A stretch of DNA of 64,000 nt from Pseudomonas sp. MYb118. Lineage in GTDB: Bacteria > Pseudomonadota > Gammaproteobacteria > Pseudomonadales > Pseudomonadaceae. Position numbers and translations under genes: made by a program. Shown here one piece after another: positions 31,283 to 40,059 of the stretch. The notes beneath the pieces were generated by a model, which ran no database searches, was not told where the DNA came from, and was given only the letters and a program-made list of their open reading frames with translations. Location of the stretch: NCBI RefSeq assembly GCF_040947875.1, contig NZ_JBFRXN010000001.1, positions 62,001-126,000 on the forward strand. The letters run 5' to 3'. Each line of letters starts with the position of its first letter. The stretch's first letter is position 1.

Positions 31283-32356
31283 ATGGCCGATACGCGGCGT
31301 TGGTTCTGGTTGGGTGGGGTGATTCTGCTCTGCGCGTTTATCTGGCTGTTGCACCCGATTCTGTCGCCGTTCCTGGTGGCGTTGTTGTTGGCTTATCTGT
31401 TCGACCCGCTGGTGGATCGTCTGGAGAAGGCCGGGTTGTCCCGAACCTGGGGCGTGGTGGCGGTGTTCGCATTGTTCACGCTGGTGTTCACGGCGTTGTT
31501 GCTGGTACTGGTACCGATGCTCGCCAAGCAGCTGATTCGCCTGTATGAGCTGGCGCCGCAGATGCTCGACTGGTTGCAGCACACCGCGCTGCCGTGGGCG
31601 CAGTCGAAGTTCGGTTTGTCGGATGGTTTCTGGAAGTTCGACAAGGTAAAGGCGGCGATCAGTGAGCACATGGGCCAGACCACCGACATTGTCGGCGTGG
31701 TGTTGAGCCAGGCGACCGCCTCCAGCCTGGCGTTGATCGGCTGGCTGGCCAACCTGGTGCTGATCCCCGTGGTGAGCTTCTACCTGCTGCGGGATTGGGA
31801 CCTGATGATGGCCAAGATCCGCAGCCTGTTGCCCCGTGACCGCGAAGAGCGCGTCGTGAGCCTGGCGGGGGAGTGTCACGAAGTGCTGGGCGCATTCGTG
31901 CGCGGGCAGTTGCTGGTGATGGTCGCGCTGGGCGTGATTTATGCGGCGGGGCTGATGCTGGTCGGGCTGGAGCTGGGGCTGTTGATCGGTCTGATTGCCG
32001 GCCTGGCGGCGATCGTGCCGTACATGGGTTTCGTCATCGGGATTGGTGCGGCACTGATTGCCGGCCTGTTCCAGTTCGGCGGTGATCTGTACCCCATGAT
32101 CGGTATTGTCGCGGTGTTCATGGTCGGACAGGCGCTGGAAGGCATGGTACTGACGCCTCTGCTGGTGGGTGACCGGATCGGCCTGCACCCGGTGGCGGTG
32201 ATCTTCGCGATCCTGGCCGGCGGCGAGCTGTTCGGTTTTACCGGCGTGCTGCTGGCGCTACCGGTGGCGGCGGTGATCATGGTGCTGGTGCGTCATGTCC
32301 ACGATCTGTACAAGGATTCGGATATCTACAGCGGTGCCGATGATCCTGAACTCTGA
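31283..32356 (+). CDS. AI-2E transporter/PerM family permease
   Basis: 357 residues, about eight membrane helices with the central soluble segment typical of the AI-2 exporter superfamily. HPILSPFLVALLLAYLFDPLVDRLEK is the conserved N-terminal motif. Members transport varied substrates, including Na/H exchange, so autoinducer export is not implied. GGAG is 7 bases before the ATG at 31283. Confidence 0.9.
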   Translation: MADTRRWFWLGGVILLCAFIWLLHPILSPFLVALLLAYLFDPLVDRLEKAGLSRTWGVVAVFALFTLVFTALLLVLVPMLAKQLIRLYELAPQMLDWLQHTALPWAQSKFGLSDGFWKFDKVKAAISEHMGQTTDIVGVVLSQATASSLALIGWLANLVLIPVVSFYLLRDWDLMMAKIRSLLPRDREERVVSLAGECHEVLGAFVRGQLLVMVALGVIYAAGLMLVGLELGLLIGLIAGLAAIVPYMGFVIGIGAALIAGLFQFGGDLYPMIGIVAVFMVGQALEGMVLTPLLVGDRIGLHPVAVIFAILAGGELFGFTGVLLALPVAAVIMVLVRHVHDLYKDSDIYSGADDPEL

Positions 32357-32365
32357 TGTTCGTCG

Positions 32366-32401
32366 TGGATACCGGCCTGATTCGTCGTCAGGCCGGTCCA
32401 C
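32366..32401 (+). terminator. strong hairpin after the permease gene
   Basis: ACCGGCCTGA / TCAGGCCGGT stem (32371-32397), extendable by GTGG/CCAC with a bulge. No T-run, so termination is not certain. Confidence 0.5.
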
Positions 32402-32567
32402 GGCTGTCACATACGCCGTCAGCAAAACGCCCGGGAAAGCGGTCCACTGACGCAAACCTTTGATTTTGCTTGTGGTCTGTCGGATTGTGCGGCCAGCGTC
32501 ACGGGTATAAACTTCGCAAACTTTACACAGAGGCCACTAACGGTTCATTTGGAACTGTTCAGTCAGC

Positions 32568-33272
32568 ATGAAACCGATTCAGCTGCCCCTAGGTGTGCGT
32601 CTGCGTGATGACGCCACCTTTATCAATTACTACCCAGGCGCCAATGCCGCTGCACTCGGCTATGTCGAGCGGCTTTGCGAAGCCGATGCCGGCTGGACCG
32701 AAAGCCTGATTTACCTCTGGGGCAAACATGGGGTAGGGCGTACGCATCTGTTGCAGGCGGCCTGCCTGCGCTTCGAACAGATGGGAGAACCGGCGGTGTA
32801 CCTGCCGCTGGCCGAGCTGCTGGACCGCGGTGTGGAAATTCTCGATCACCTCGAACAATACGAGCTGGTGTGCCTGGATGACCTGCAGGTCATCGCCGGG
32901 CGTGCGGATTGGGAAGAGGCGATGTTCCACCTGTTCAACCGCCTGCGCGACAGTGGGCGGCGCCTGTTGATCGCCGCATCGACTTCGCCGCGTGAGCTGC
33001 CGGTGAAACTCGCCGACCTCAAATCCCGCCTGACCCTGGCGCTGATCTTTCAGATGCGCCCGTTGTCCGACGAAGACAAATTGCGTGCCCTGCAATTGCG
33101 TGCTTCCCGTCGCGGCCTGCACCTGACGGACGAAGTGGGGCACTTTATCCTGACTCGCGGCACCCGTAGCATGAGCGCGCTGTTCGACCTGCTGGAGCAG
33201 CTCGATCAGGCCTCCCTTCAAGCGCAGCGCAAGTTGACCATCCCGTTTTTGAAAGAAACCCTGGGCTGGTAA
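32568..33272 (+). CDS. hda: DnaA regulatory inactivator Hda
   Basis: 234 residues related to DnaA domain III. An N-terminal PIQLPLGVRLRDDATF segment holds the clamp-binding motif (QLPLGV). It has an altered P-loop (GKHGVGRTH), LVCLDDLQVIAGR as Walker B and ASTSPRELP as sensor region. It stimulates ATP hydrolysis by DnaA together with the sliding clamp, preventing re-initiation. The ribosome site is weak. Confidence 0.95.
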   Translation: MKPIQLPLGVRLRDDATFINYYPGANAAALGYVERLCEADAGWTESLIYLWGKHGVGRTHLLQAACLRFEQMGEPAVYLPLAELLDRGVEILDHLEQYELVCLDDLQVIAGRADWEEAMFHLFNRLRDSGRRLLIAASTSPRELPVKLADLKSRLTLALIFQMRPLSDEDKLRALQLRASRRGLHLTDEVGHFILTRGTRSMSALFDLLEQLDQASLQAQRKLTIPFLKETLGW

Positions 33273-33419
33273 AGGCCGCGTTTTTCGCGGCTTCCGGCAT
33301 ATTTCAGGCGCCAGTAAACCCGCTTTCCTACAGGGTGCAGGCTGCGCGAGGGTCTAAATGGGGCTTAAGCGCTTAGATGTAAACGCGAAAACGAAAAGTC
33401 ACAAAAGTTTCGATTGAAT

Positions 33420-33448
33420 TTGCAAATGAGGTTGATAGCGGGCATAGT
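33420..33448 (+). promoter_or_regulatory. probable sigma70 promoter of first NlpC/P60 gene
   Basis: TTGCAA (33420-33425), 17-base spacer, CATAGT (33443-33448). The predicted transcript start near 33455 favours the ATG at 33486 over longer frames that begin upstream of it. Confidence 0.45.
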
Positions 33449-33485
33449 CTCGGCTTCTTTACAACTATCAGCCACGGTCGTGCCC

Positions 33486-34118
33486 ATGCTAAAGCGCTTC
33501 GCACCCCTCGTGCCTCTCGCACTCGTTACCCTGTTGTTCGGTTGTGCCGCCCACACTCCAGTGTCGGAGCAGGCGCCTCAACAACAGGTCAGCAACAACA
33601 ATTCCGTTACTGCTCAATCGTCGTCCGAGCGTTTCCAGCAAGAACTGGAAACCGACAAGGAACTGGCCAACTTCGCCGAAGGCAAGTCGTACCAGCTTCC
33701 AGTTCTGGCTGACAGCATTCTCGAACGCGGCATGTCCCTGATCGGTACCCGCTACCGTTTCGGCGGCACCTCTGAAGCCGGCTTCGATTGCAGCGGTTTC
33801 ATCGGCTACCTGTTCCGTGAAGAAGCGGGCATGAACCTGCCACGCTCCACCCGCGAAATGATCAACGTCGATGCGCCGCTGGTTTCGCGCAGCGCGCTCA
33901 AACCAGGCGATCTGCTGTTCTTCGCCACCAATGGTCGTCGCGGTCGTGTCAGTCACGCCGGGATCTACCTGGGCGACAACCAGTTCATCCACTCCAGCAG
34001 CCGCAAAAGCGGTGGTGTTCGGGTCGATAGCCTGGGTGACAGCTACTGGAGCAAGACCTTCATCGAAGCCAAGCGCGCACTCGCGATGGCGCCGACCGTG
34101 GTTACCGCTCGCAAGTGA
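33486..34118 (+). CDS. NlpC/P60 family lipoprotein (first paralogue)
   Basis: 210 residues. Lipoprotein signal with Cys20 (LLFGC), a Gln/Asn/Ser-rich linker, then an NlpC/P60 peptidase domain. The triad is Cys102 (FDCSGF), His157 (VSHAGIY) and His169 (FIHSSS). Such enzymes cleave D-Glu-mDAP (or mDAP cross-link) bonds in peptidoglycan at the outer-membrane face. It is followed within 220 bases by a close paralogue, suggesting tandem duplication. Confidence 0.92.
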   Translation: MLKRFAPLVPLALVTLLFGCAAHTPVSEQAPQQQVSNNNSVTAQSSSERFQQELETDKELANFAEGKSYQLPVLADSILERGMSLIGTRYRFGGTSEAGFDCSGFIGYLFREEAGMNLPRSTREMINVDAPLVSRSALKPGDLLFFATNGRRGRVSHAGIYLGDNQFIHSSSRKSGGVRVDSLGDSYWSKTFIEAKRALAMAPTVVTARK

Positions 34119-34199
34119 TTCTCCGGCCCGGCGCCATGTCCGTGGCGGCCAGGGCCAGCCAGTAACCGCACCGGTTACAGGGTGAACTTAAAGTCTTAC

Positions 34200-34227
34200 T
34201 TGAAGTTTGCCCTATAAGCGCTAGAAT
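34200..34227 (+). promoter_or_regulatory. possible promoter before second NlpC/P60 gene
   Basis: TTGAAG (34200-34205), 16-base spacer, TAGAAT (34222-34227), immediately upstream of a terminator-like hairpin. Confidence 0.4.
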
Positions 34228-34247
34228 TCTTATCCATGATTGATGGC

Positions 34248-34280
34248 AAACCGCCTGCACCCTGCGCAGGCGGTTTTCTT
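34248..34280 (+). terminator. terminator-like hairpin between the NlpC/P60 genes
   Basis: AAACCGCCTGC / GCAGGCGGTTT stem followed by TCTTTTCT. It could end the first gene or act as a leader attenuator for the second. Confidence 0.8.
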
Positions 34281-34334
34281 TTCTGTCTCCCGGGCAGAAA
34301 AAAAACGCCCCGACCGGATCAGGATGTTCTGCTT

Positions 34335-34868
34335 ATGACGATGTCGGCCCGCTTCACGCTCATACTCTTCGCCGCGCTGCTCAGCGCCTGCGCCAGCCGT
34401 ACGCCGCCCGCTCCGGTGGTTCGCGCGCCCATTGTCTTTGGTTCTCCGCAAGCGGCTTCGCCGGAAGCCGAAGACGTGCTGTTTCGCGCGTTGGGCCTGG
34501 TCGGCACGCCGTATCGCTGGGGTGGCAACACGCCGGATTCCGGTTTCGATTGCAGCGGTCTGATCGGCTATGTTTACCGCGACGCTGCCGGCATTTCCCT
34601 GCCGCGTACCACCCGCGAGATGATCACCATGCAGGCCGCCGATGTGGGCAAGGAAGGCCTGCAAAGCGGTGACCTGGTGTTCTTCGCCACCAATGGCGGC
34701 TCCCAGGTCAGCCATGCCGGCATCTATGTCGGCGAAGGTCGTTTCGTCCATGCGCCGGCCACCGGTGGCACGGTCAAGCTCGACAGCTTGTCCAAGGCGT
34801 ATTGGCAGAAAGCCTACCTGAGCGCCAAGCGTGTTCTGCAACCCGAGCATCTGGCGCGCAATCCATAG
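34335..34868 (+). CDS. NlpC/P60 family lipoprotein (second paralogue)
   Basis: 177 residues. Lipobox LLSAC (Cys19), a short Pro-rich linker, and an NlpC/P60 domain with Cys73 (FDCSGL), His127 (VSHAGIY) and His139 (FVHAPA). The domain is clearly similar to the preceding gene (shared FDCSG.IGY.FR / LPR.TREMI), but the linker is much shorter, so the two may reach different depths of the cell wall. An ATG two codons later (34341) is an alternative start. Confidence 0.92.
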   Translation: MTMSARFTLILFAALLSACASRTPPAPVVRAPIVFGSPQAASPEAEDVLFRALGLVGTPYRWGGNTPDSGFDCSGLIGYVYRDAAGISLPRTTREMITMQAADVGKEGLQSGDLVFFATNGGSQVSHAGIYVGEGRFVHAPATGGTVKLDSLSKAYWQKAYLSAKRVLQPEHLARNP

Positions 34869-34884
34869 TCCTGCAGAGGTTGTC

Positions 34885-35538
34885 ATGACCGCTCGCACGC
34901 TCAATCTCGATGACGCGCTGTACCAGTACCTGCTCGACGTGTCCATGCGCGAAACGCCGCTGCTCAAGCGCCTGCGCGACGAAACCCAGGCGCTGCCGAT
35001 GGCGCGCTGGCAGGTGGCACCGGAGCAGGGGCAGTTTCTCGCCTTGCTGGTCAAACTCACGGGTGCCAGACGACTCCTGGAAATCGGCACCTTCACCGGC
35101 TACAGCGCCTTGTGCATGGCGGCCGCTTTGCCGGATGACGGCGAATTGATCTGCTGTGATGTGCCCGGCGACTACAACGCCACCGCACGCCGTTACTGGC
35201 AGGAGGCGGGGCTGGCTGAGCGCATCGACCTGCGCCTGGCGCCTGCGCTGCAAACCCTGGCGCAACTGGACGAGCCCGGGCAGTTCGACCTGATCTTCAT
35301 CGATGCCGACAAGGCCAATTACCCCCACTACCTGGAGCACGCCTTGCGCTTGTTGCGCGTGGGCGGCCTGGCGGTGTTCGACAACACCTTGTGGAGCGGG
35401 CGGGTGCTCGAACAGGCCCCCGAGAGCGCAGACACCCGCGCCATCCAGGCGCTTAACCGTGCGTTGAAGAGTGATGCACGGGTGGATCTGTCGCTGTTGC
35501 CGCTGGGGGATGGGTTGACGCTTTGTCGTAAGCGTTAA
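34885..35538 (+). CDS. class I SAM-dependent O-methyltransferase
   Basis: 217 residues of the catechol-/caffeoyl-CoA-O-methyltransferase-like family. LLEIGTFTGYSALCMAAAL is the SAM motif I. FDLIFIDADKANYPHYLE holds metal-binding Asp residues. FDNTLWSGRV follows. Small-molecule acceptor unknown. GAGG lies upstream of the ATG at 34885. Probably cotranscribed with the preceding NlpC/P60 gene (16-base gap). Confidence 0.9.
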   Translation: MTARTLNLDDALYQYLLDVSMRETPLLKRLRDETQALPMARWQVAPEQGQFLALLVKLTGARRLLEIGTFTGYSALCMAAALPDDGELICCDVPGDYNATARRYWQEAGLAERIDLRLAPALQTLAQLDEPGQFDLIFIDADKANYPHYLEHALRLLRVGGLAVFDNTLWSGRVLEQAPESADTRAIQALNRALKSDARVDLSLLPLGDGLTLCRKR

Positions 35539-35560
35539 ATCACTGTCTGTGTGGATTGCC

Positions 35561-35636
35561 TCTGTGGGAGCGAGCCTGCTCGCGATTGCGGTGGTGAATG
35601 CACCGACGTCATCGCGAGCAGGCTCGCTCCCACAGG
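35561..35636. repeat. REP doublet
   Basis: GTGGGAGCGAGCCTGCTCGCGAT with an inverted partner 30 bases on, between convergent genes; no separate terminator is seen. Confidence 0.9.
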
Positions 35637-35653
35637 GAAGGATTGTGTAGCGG

Positions 35654-36967
35654 TCACTTGAGGGCAGACACCCGCCAAACCTTATTCCCCACATCATCAG
35701 CCACCAGCAGGTCGCCCTGGCGGTCGATCACCACGCCTACCGGCCGGCCCATGGCTTTCTCCTCGTCATTGAGGAAACCGGTGAGCACATCGACCGGTGC
35801 GCCATTGGGCTTGCCGGCGCTGAAGGGCACGAAGATCACCTTGTAGCCGCTGTGTGGCTTGCGGTTCCACGAGCCGTGCTGGCCGATGAACGCGCCTTCC
35901 TTGAATTGCGCCGGCAACGTGTTGCCCTCGGCGAAGGTCAGGCCCAGTGAGGCGGTGTGCGGGCCCACTGCGTAATCCGGGGCGATGGCCCTGGCGACCA
36001 GGTCGGGGTTTTGCGGCTCGACGCGTACGTCGATGTGTTGGCCGTAGTAACTGAACGGCCAGCCATAAAAACCGCCATCCTTGACCGAGGTGATGTAGTC
36101 CGGCACCAGGTCGCTGCCGATTTCATCGCGCTCATTGACCGCGGTCCACAGGGCGCCGCTGTTTGGCTCCCACGCCAGGCCGTTGGGGTTGCGCAGGCCT
36201 GAGGCGAAGATCCGGTGACTGCCGCTGGCGCGGTCCACTTCCCAGATCGCCGCGCGGCCCTGTTCCTTGTCCATGCCGTTTTCGGCGACGTTGCTGTTGG
36301 AGCCCACCGTGACGTACAGCTTGCTGCCGTCCGGGCTTGCAATGACGTTCTTGGTCCAGTGGTGGTTCAGGGTGCCGCCGGGCAGATCCAGGACTTTGGT
36401 GGGCGCTGACTTGATCGTCGTGTCGCCCTCCTTGTAGTGAAAGCGCAGCAGGCTGTCGGTGTCGGCGACGTACAGATCATTGCCGACCAGGGTCATGCCA
36501 AACGGTGAGTTGAGGTTTTCCAGGAACACCGTGCGGGTTTCGGCGACGCCATCGTGGTCCTTGTCGCGCAGCAGGGTGATGCGGTTCGCGCTGGGTACGC
36601 CGGCGCCGGCGCGGCCCATGACCTTCTTGGTGATCCAGCCCTTGATACCCTTGCTGTCGTCAGGCTTGGGCGGTGCGTTGGTTTCGGCGACCAGCACATC
36701 GCCATTGGGCAGCACGTACAGCCAGCGCGGATGATCGAGACCATCGGCGAACGCGGCCACCTGGGTGCCGGGCGCCGCCGTGGGCCTGGCACCGGCCGGC
36801 CAGCCGATGGCCGGGGCGATGTTCATCGTCGGGAACAGGGTTTTGTTCGGTGGCGGCAATTGCGGCGCCGGGCCGGTGCCGTCGGAGACTTGCAGGGTGG
36901 AGGTTTCACCGCAGGCGGCGAGCCCTGCGGCGAAGGCGATGACAAGAACGGGCGGGAGCTTGCGCAT
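35654..36967 (-). CDS. PQQ-dependent sorbosone dehydrogenase-like lipoprotein
   Basis: 437 residues. Lipoprotein signal with Cys19 (LAAC), a Pro-rich linker, then a six-bladed beta-propeller of the soluble glucose/sorbosone dehydrogenase type. [21 protein letters not shown] begins the propeller. NHHWTKN and a [12 protein letters not shown]...NERDE region match the PQQ/Ca site. Blade repeats of the G.LYV/DLLVADD kind end the protein. Likely a periplasmic aldose oxidase; the substrate is not known. Confidence 0.88.
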   Translation of the reverse strand: MRKLPPVLVIAFAAGLAACGETSTLQVSDGTGPAPQLPPPNKTLFPTMNIAPAIGWPAGARPTAAPGTQVAAFADGLDHPRWLYVLPNGDVLVAETNAPPKPDDSKGIKGWITKKVMGRAGAGVPSANRITLLRDKDHDGVAETRTVFLENLNSPFGMTLVGNDLYVADTDSLLRFHYKEGDTTIKSAPTKVLDLPGGTLNHHWTKNVIASPDGSKLYVTVGSNSNVAENGMDKEQGRAAIWEVDRASGSHRIFASGLRNPNGLAWEPNSGALWTAVNERDEIGSDLVPDYITSVKDGGFYGWPFSYYGQHIDVRVEPQNPDLVARAIAPDYAVGPHTASLGLTFAEGNTLPAQFKEGAFIGQHGSWNRKPHSGYKVIFVPFSAGKPNGAPVDVLTGFLNDEEKAMGRPVGVVIDRQGDLLVADDVGNKVWRVSALK

Positions 36968-37030
36968 GCTGATCTTCCTGTGAAGGCACCTGATCAGTAG
37001 AGAAGCGCAAGCCCGCGATGGTTCAACCGG

Positions 37031-37615
37031 TCAGCCGCGGGCTTCCTTGAACAGCACGGCGATGCCGGGATGGTAGTTGCCGGCTTCGTTGCGCAACTTG
37101 CGGTAGGCGTAGGGGAAGTACCAGGCCACGGCACAGGAGTGTTCCTTTTGCAGGTCATCGACCATGTCCTGCAACTCTTCCGGCGTGGCGCCGTGCTGGG
37201 CCTTTTGCGGTGCGACGAACAGGCAGCCCAGTTTCAGGTCGCTGGTGTAGCTGATGCGCTTGGCATCGCTGGTGATCTCCGCCAGCGCCTGGGTCAGGTT
37301 CAGGCTGTTGACCCGCGGCCAGCGCTGGGTCGCTTGCAGGTAGACGCGTGTTTCGCTGGAGGCGATGAACAGGTCGGCGCGCGCGTTGCGTTCGCCTTCT
37401 TCGATTTGCTTGCGGGTCTGGGTGTCTTGCAGGGTGACCATCTCGGCCATCCAGGCGGCGGCCGCGAGCAGGCCCAGGTTGGCTTTTTCGTCGTGCCAGT
37501 AAGGCGTGTCGTTATCGCCACGCACGGCGTTGTAGCGGTCGATACAGTCAAACCAGCGTTCCAGCAGCGGGCGCAGGAATTCCAGTCGCGGATTGCTGAT
37601 GTTCATGCCTTGCAT
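37031..37615 (-). CDS. conserved protein of unknown function
   Basis: 194 residues starting at the ATG at 37615, 6 bases after AAGGGTGAG; an earlier in-frame start is less well placed. Soluble, no signal peptide, Trp-rich N-terminal half, mixed alpha/beta composition. I do not recognise a family. It seems a single gene or the second gene of a unit after an unknown promoter; the riboswitch at 37787 lies upstream, on the opposite strand. Confidence 0.75.
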   Translation of the reverse strand: MQGMNISNPRLEFLRPLLERWFDCIDRYNAVRGDNDTPYWHDEKANLGLLAAAAWMAEMVTLQDTQTRKQIEEGERNARADLFIASSETRVYLQATQRWPRVNSLNLTQALAEITSDAKRISYTSDLKLGCLFVAPQKAQHGATPEELQDMVDDLQKEHSCAVAWYFPYAYRKLRNEAGNYHPGIAVLFKEARG

Positions 37616-37786
37616 GGGACTCACCCTTGTTCTTGTGATGTTGGGTTTATGGCTCTTTGATATCACTGTTGAAAGTGTGGCACAAGATTGGCGTCATTTT
37701 ATTGATCGACGGCAGTGATTCGTCTGTTGGCGCCCCCGGCTTTAATTGACGCTCCACCCCCAACCCTCTAACCTTCGCGGCTTGTT

Positions 37787-37972
37787 TCAGGTGCTCTGTG
37801 ACCGCGGTCGACAGAGTGAAACAGGGAAGCCGGTGAGTGCGTGCACGATCCCGGCGCTGCCCCCGCAACGGTAAATGAGTGAAAGCTGTGTTTTGAGCCA
37901 CTGTGTCGCAACCGACATGGGAAGGTGCGCAGCCAGGCGTGAGGCCGCTCATGAGCCCGGAGACCGGCCTGA
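37787..37972 (+). promoter_or_regulatory. cobalamin (B12) riboswitch
   Basis: The conserved elements stand in order: GTGAAACAGGGAAGCCGGTG, GCCCCCGCAACGGTAA, GAGCCACTG (about 37895-37903), GGGAAGGTGCG, and the B12 box AGCCCGGAGACCGGCC (about 37954-37969). It lies about 100 bases before cobO and should repress the cobalamin operon when adenosylcobalamin is plentiful. Confidence 0.95.
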
Positions 37973-37982
37973 TTCAATCCAG

Positions 37983-38005
37983 CGGCATCACGGTGGGCGA
38001 TGCCG
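37983..38005 (+). promoter_or_regulatory. hairpin downstream of the B12 riboswitch
   Basis: CGGCATC / GATGCCG stem with 9-base loop, just after the B12 box. No T-run, so the expression platform may block cobO translation rather than terminate transcription. Confidence 0.6.
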
Positions 38006-38068
38006 GGCTTCCTGCCTTCTATTCTTGTGCCTGCCCGCCGTTTTTCAGCTTCAACGGAGAGCTCCCCC

Positions 38069-38680
38069 ATGACTGATTCCCCTGATCGTGACGACCGCCA
38101 TCTAGCGCGCATGCAGCGCAAAAAGGCCGTGATCGACGAACGCATCGCCAACTCGCCCAACGAATGCGGCCTGCTGCTGGTGCTGACCGGCAATGGCAAA
38201 GGCAAAAGCAGCTCGGCTTTCGGCATGCTTGCCCGCTCCATGGGCCACGGCATGCAGTGCGGCGTGGTGCAGTTCATCAAGGGGCGCAACAGCACCGGTG
38301 AAGAATTGTTCTTCCGCCGTTTCCCGGAGCAGGTGCGTTTCCACGTGATGGGCGAGGGCTTCACCTGGGAAACCCAGGACCGCCAGCGCGACATCGCGGC
38401 TGCCGAAGCGGCATGGGCGGTGTCCCGTGAACTGCTCAGCGATCCTTCGATCGGTCTGGTGGTGCTGGACGAGTTGAACATCGCCCTCAAGCACGGCTAC
38501 CTCGACCTCGATCAAGTGCTCAGCGATTTGCAGGCGCGCCCGCCGATGCAGCACGTGGTGGTGACCGGCCGTGGCGCCAAGCCGGAAATGATCGAGCTGG
38601 CCGACACCGTTACCGAAATGGGCATGGTCAAGCACGCCTTCCAGGCCGGTATCAAAGCGCAGAAGGGCGTCGAACTGTGA
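38069..38680 (+). CDS. cobO: cob(I)yrinic acid a,c-diamide adenosyltransferase
   Basis: 203 residues of the CobA/CobO/BtuR family. The P-loop GNGKGKSS is at residues 41-48. FIKGRNSTGEE and VVLDELNIALKHGY are conserved. It adds the adenosyl ligand to cobalt. GGAGAG stands before the ATG at 38069. First gene after the B12 riboswitch; overlaps the next start by 4 bases (GTGA). Confidence 0.96.
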   Translation: MTDSPDRDDRHLARMQRKKAVIDERIANSPNECGLLLVLTGNGKGKSSSAFGMLARSMGHGMQCGVVQFIKGRNSTGEELFFRRFPEQVRFHVMGEGFTWETQDRQRDIAAAEAAWAVSRELLSDPSIGLVVLDELNIALKHGYLDLDQVLSDLQARPPMQHVVVTGRGAKPEMIELADTVTEMGMVKHAFQAGIKAQKGVEL

Positions 38681-40059
38681 GTGAGCCACGTCATTGCCCG
38701 GCGGTATTGATTGCCGCGCCGGCCTCCGGTCAGGGCAAGACCACCGTCACCGCCGCCCTGGCCAGGTTGCACCGCAACCAGGGGCGCAAGGTGCGCGTCT
38801 TCAAGTGCGGTCCTGATTTTCTCGATCCGATGATCCTCGAGCGCGCCAGCGGCGCGCCGGTGTATCAGTTGGACATGTGGATGGTCGGCGAGCAGGAAAG
38901 TCGACGCCTGTTGTGGGAAGCCGCTGCCGAAGCGGACCTGATTCTCATCGAAGGGGTCATGGGCCTGTTCGACGGCACACCGTCCAGCGCTGACCTGGCG
39001 CGGCACTTCGGTGTGCCGGTGCTCGGGGTGATTGACGGCACGGCCATGGCGCAGACTTTTGGTGCCCTGGCGCTGGGTCTGGCCCGTTACCAACCGGACT
39101 TGCCGTTCGCCGGTGTCCTGGCCAACCGTGTCGGCACCCTGCGCCATGCCCAATTGCTCGAAGGCAGCCTGACCGAAGGTTTGCGCTGGTATGGCGCGTT
39201 GTCCCGGGAAACCGCGATCGAGTTGCCGAGCCGCCACCTGGGCCTGGTCCAGGCCAGCGAATTGAACGATCTGGACCTGCGTCTCGATGCCGCGGCCGAT
39301 GCCCTGGCCAGCAGTTGCGAAGTCGCGCTGCCACCGGCCGTGACATTTGCTGCACCCGAGGTGATTGCCGTCGAGCCTTTGCTGAGCGGCGTACGTATTG
39401 CCGTGGCGCGCGACGAAGCCTTCGCGTTCACCTATGGCGCCAGCCTCGACCTGTTGCGGGCGATGGGCGCCGAGCTGGCATTCTTCTCGCCGATTCGCGA
39501 TTCGCAACTGCCGCCAGCCGACAGCCTGTATCTGCCGGGCGGTTACCCGGAACTGCATCACGTGGCGCTGGCGCAGAACACGTCGATGCTCGAAGCGATC
39601 CGTGCTCACCATGCCGCCGGCAAACCCTTGCTGGCCGAGTGCGGCGGCATGCTCTACCTGCTCGATTCGCTGACCGACGTCGAGGGCACTCGCGCCGACC
39701 TGGTGGGGCTGCTGGCGGGGGATGCGGTGATGCAAAAACGCCTGGCGGCGCTGGCGTTGCAGGCGGTTGAATTGCCGGAAGGCTCACTGCGTGGGCACAC
39801 CTATCACCATTCGCTGACCACCACCGAACTGACCCCGATTGCCCGTGGCCTGAGCCCGAACGGTGGGCGCGGCGCGGAGGCGGTTTATCGGCAGGGGCGG
39901 ATGACGGCTTCTTATGTGCATTTTTATTTTCCGTCGAATCCGGTGGCGATTGCTGCTTTGTTTGCGCCAGACCTTGAGGACGCTATCGCGAGCAAGCTCG
40001 CTCCTACAGGGGGTGAGTGTTCTGGTGTGGGAGCGGGCTTGCCCGCGATAGGGCCATGA
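38677..40059 (+). CDS. cobB: cobyrinic acid a,c-diamide synthase with REP-derived tail
   Basis: 460 residues from a GTG start. The N-terminal ATP-dependent domain has APASGQGKT (about 14-22). The C-terminal glutaminase domain has Cys322 in LLAECGGMLYL. It amidates the a and c carboxylates of cobyrinate. The family homology seems to end near FPSNPVAIAALFAP (about residue 435). The last 25 or so residues are translated from a REP doublet (39981-40051) and the stop overlaps the bluB start. The enzyme core looks intact. Confidence 0.95.
   Translation: MSEPRHCPAVLIAAPASGQGKTTVTAALARLHRNQGRKVRVFKCGPDFLDPMILERASGAPVYQLDMWMVGEQESRRLLWEAAAEADLILIEGVMGLFDGTPSSADLARHFGVPVLGVIDGTAMAQTFGALALGLARYQPDLPFAGVLANRVGTLRHAQLLEGSLTEGLRWYGALSRETAIELPSRHLGLVQASELNDLDLRLDAAADALASSCEVALPPAVTFAAPEVIAVEPLLSGVRIAVARDEAFAFTYGASLDLLRAMGAELAFFSPIRDSQLPPADSLYLPGGYPELHHVALAQNTSMLEAIRAHHAAGKPLLAECGGMLYLLDSLTDVEGTRADLVGLLAGDAVMQKRLAALALQAVELPEGSLRGHTYHHSLTTTELTPIARGLSPNGGRGAEAVYRQGRMTASYVHFYFPSNPVAIAALFAPDLEDAIASKLAPTGGECSGVGAGLPAIGP
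39981..40051. repeat. REP doublet inside the cobB 3' end
   Basis: ATCGCGAGCAAGCTCGCTCC and GTGGGAGCGGGCTTGCCCGC in inverted orientation, read through in frame as ...IASKLAPTG... and ...GAGLPAIG. The element also forms the sequence just upstream of the bluB start. Confidence 0.93.
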
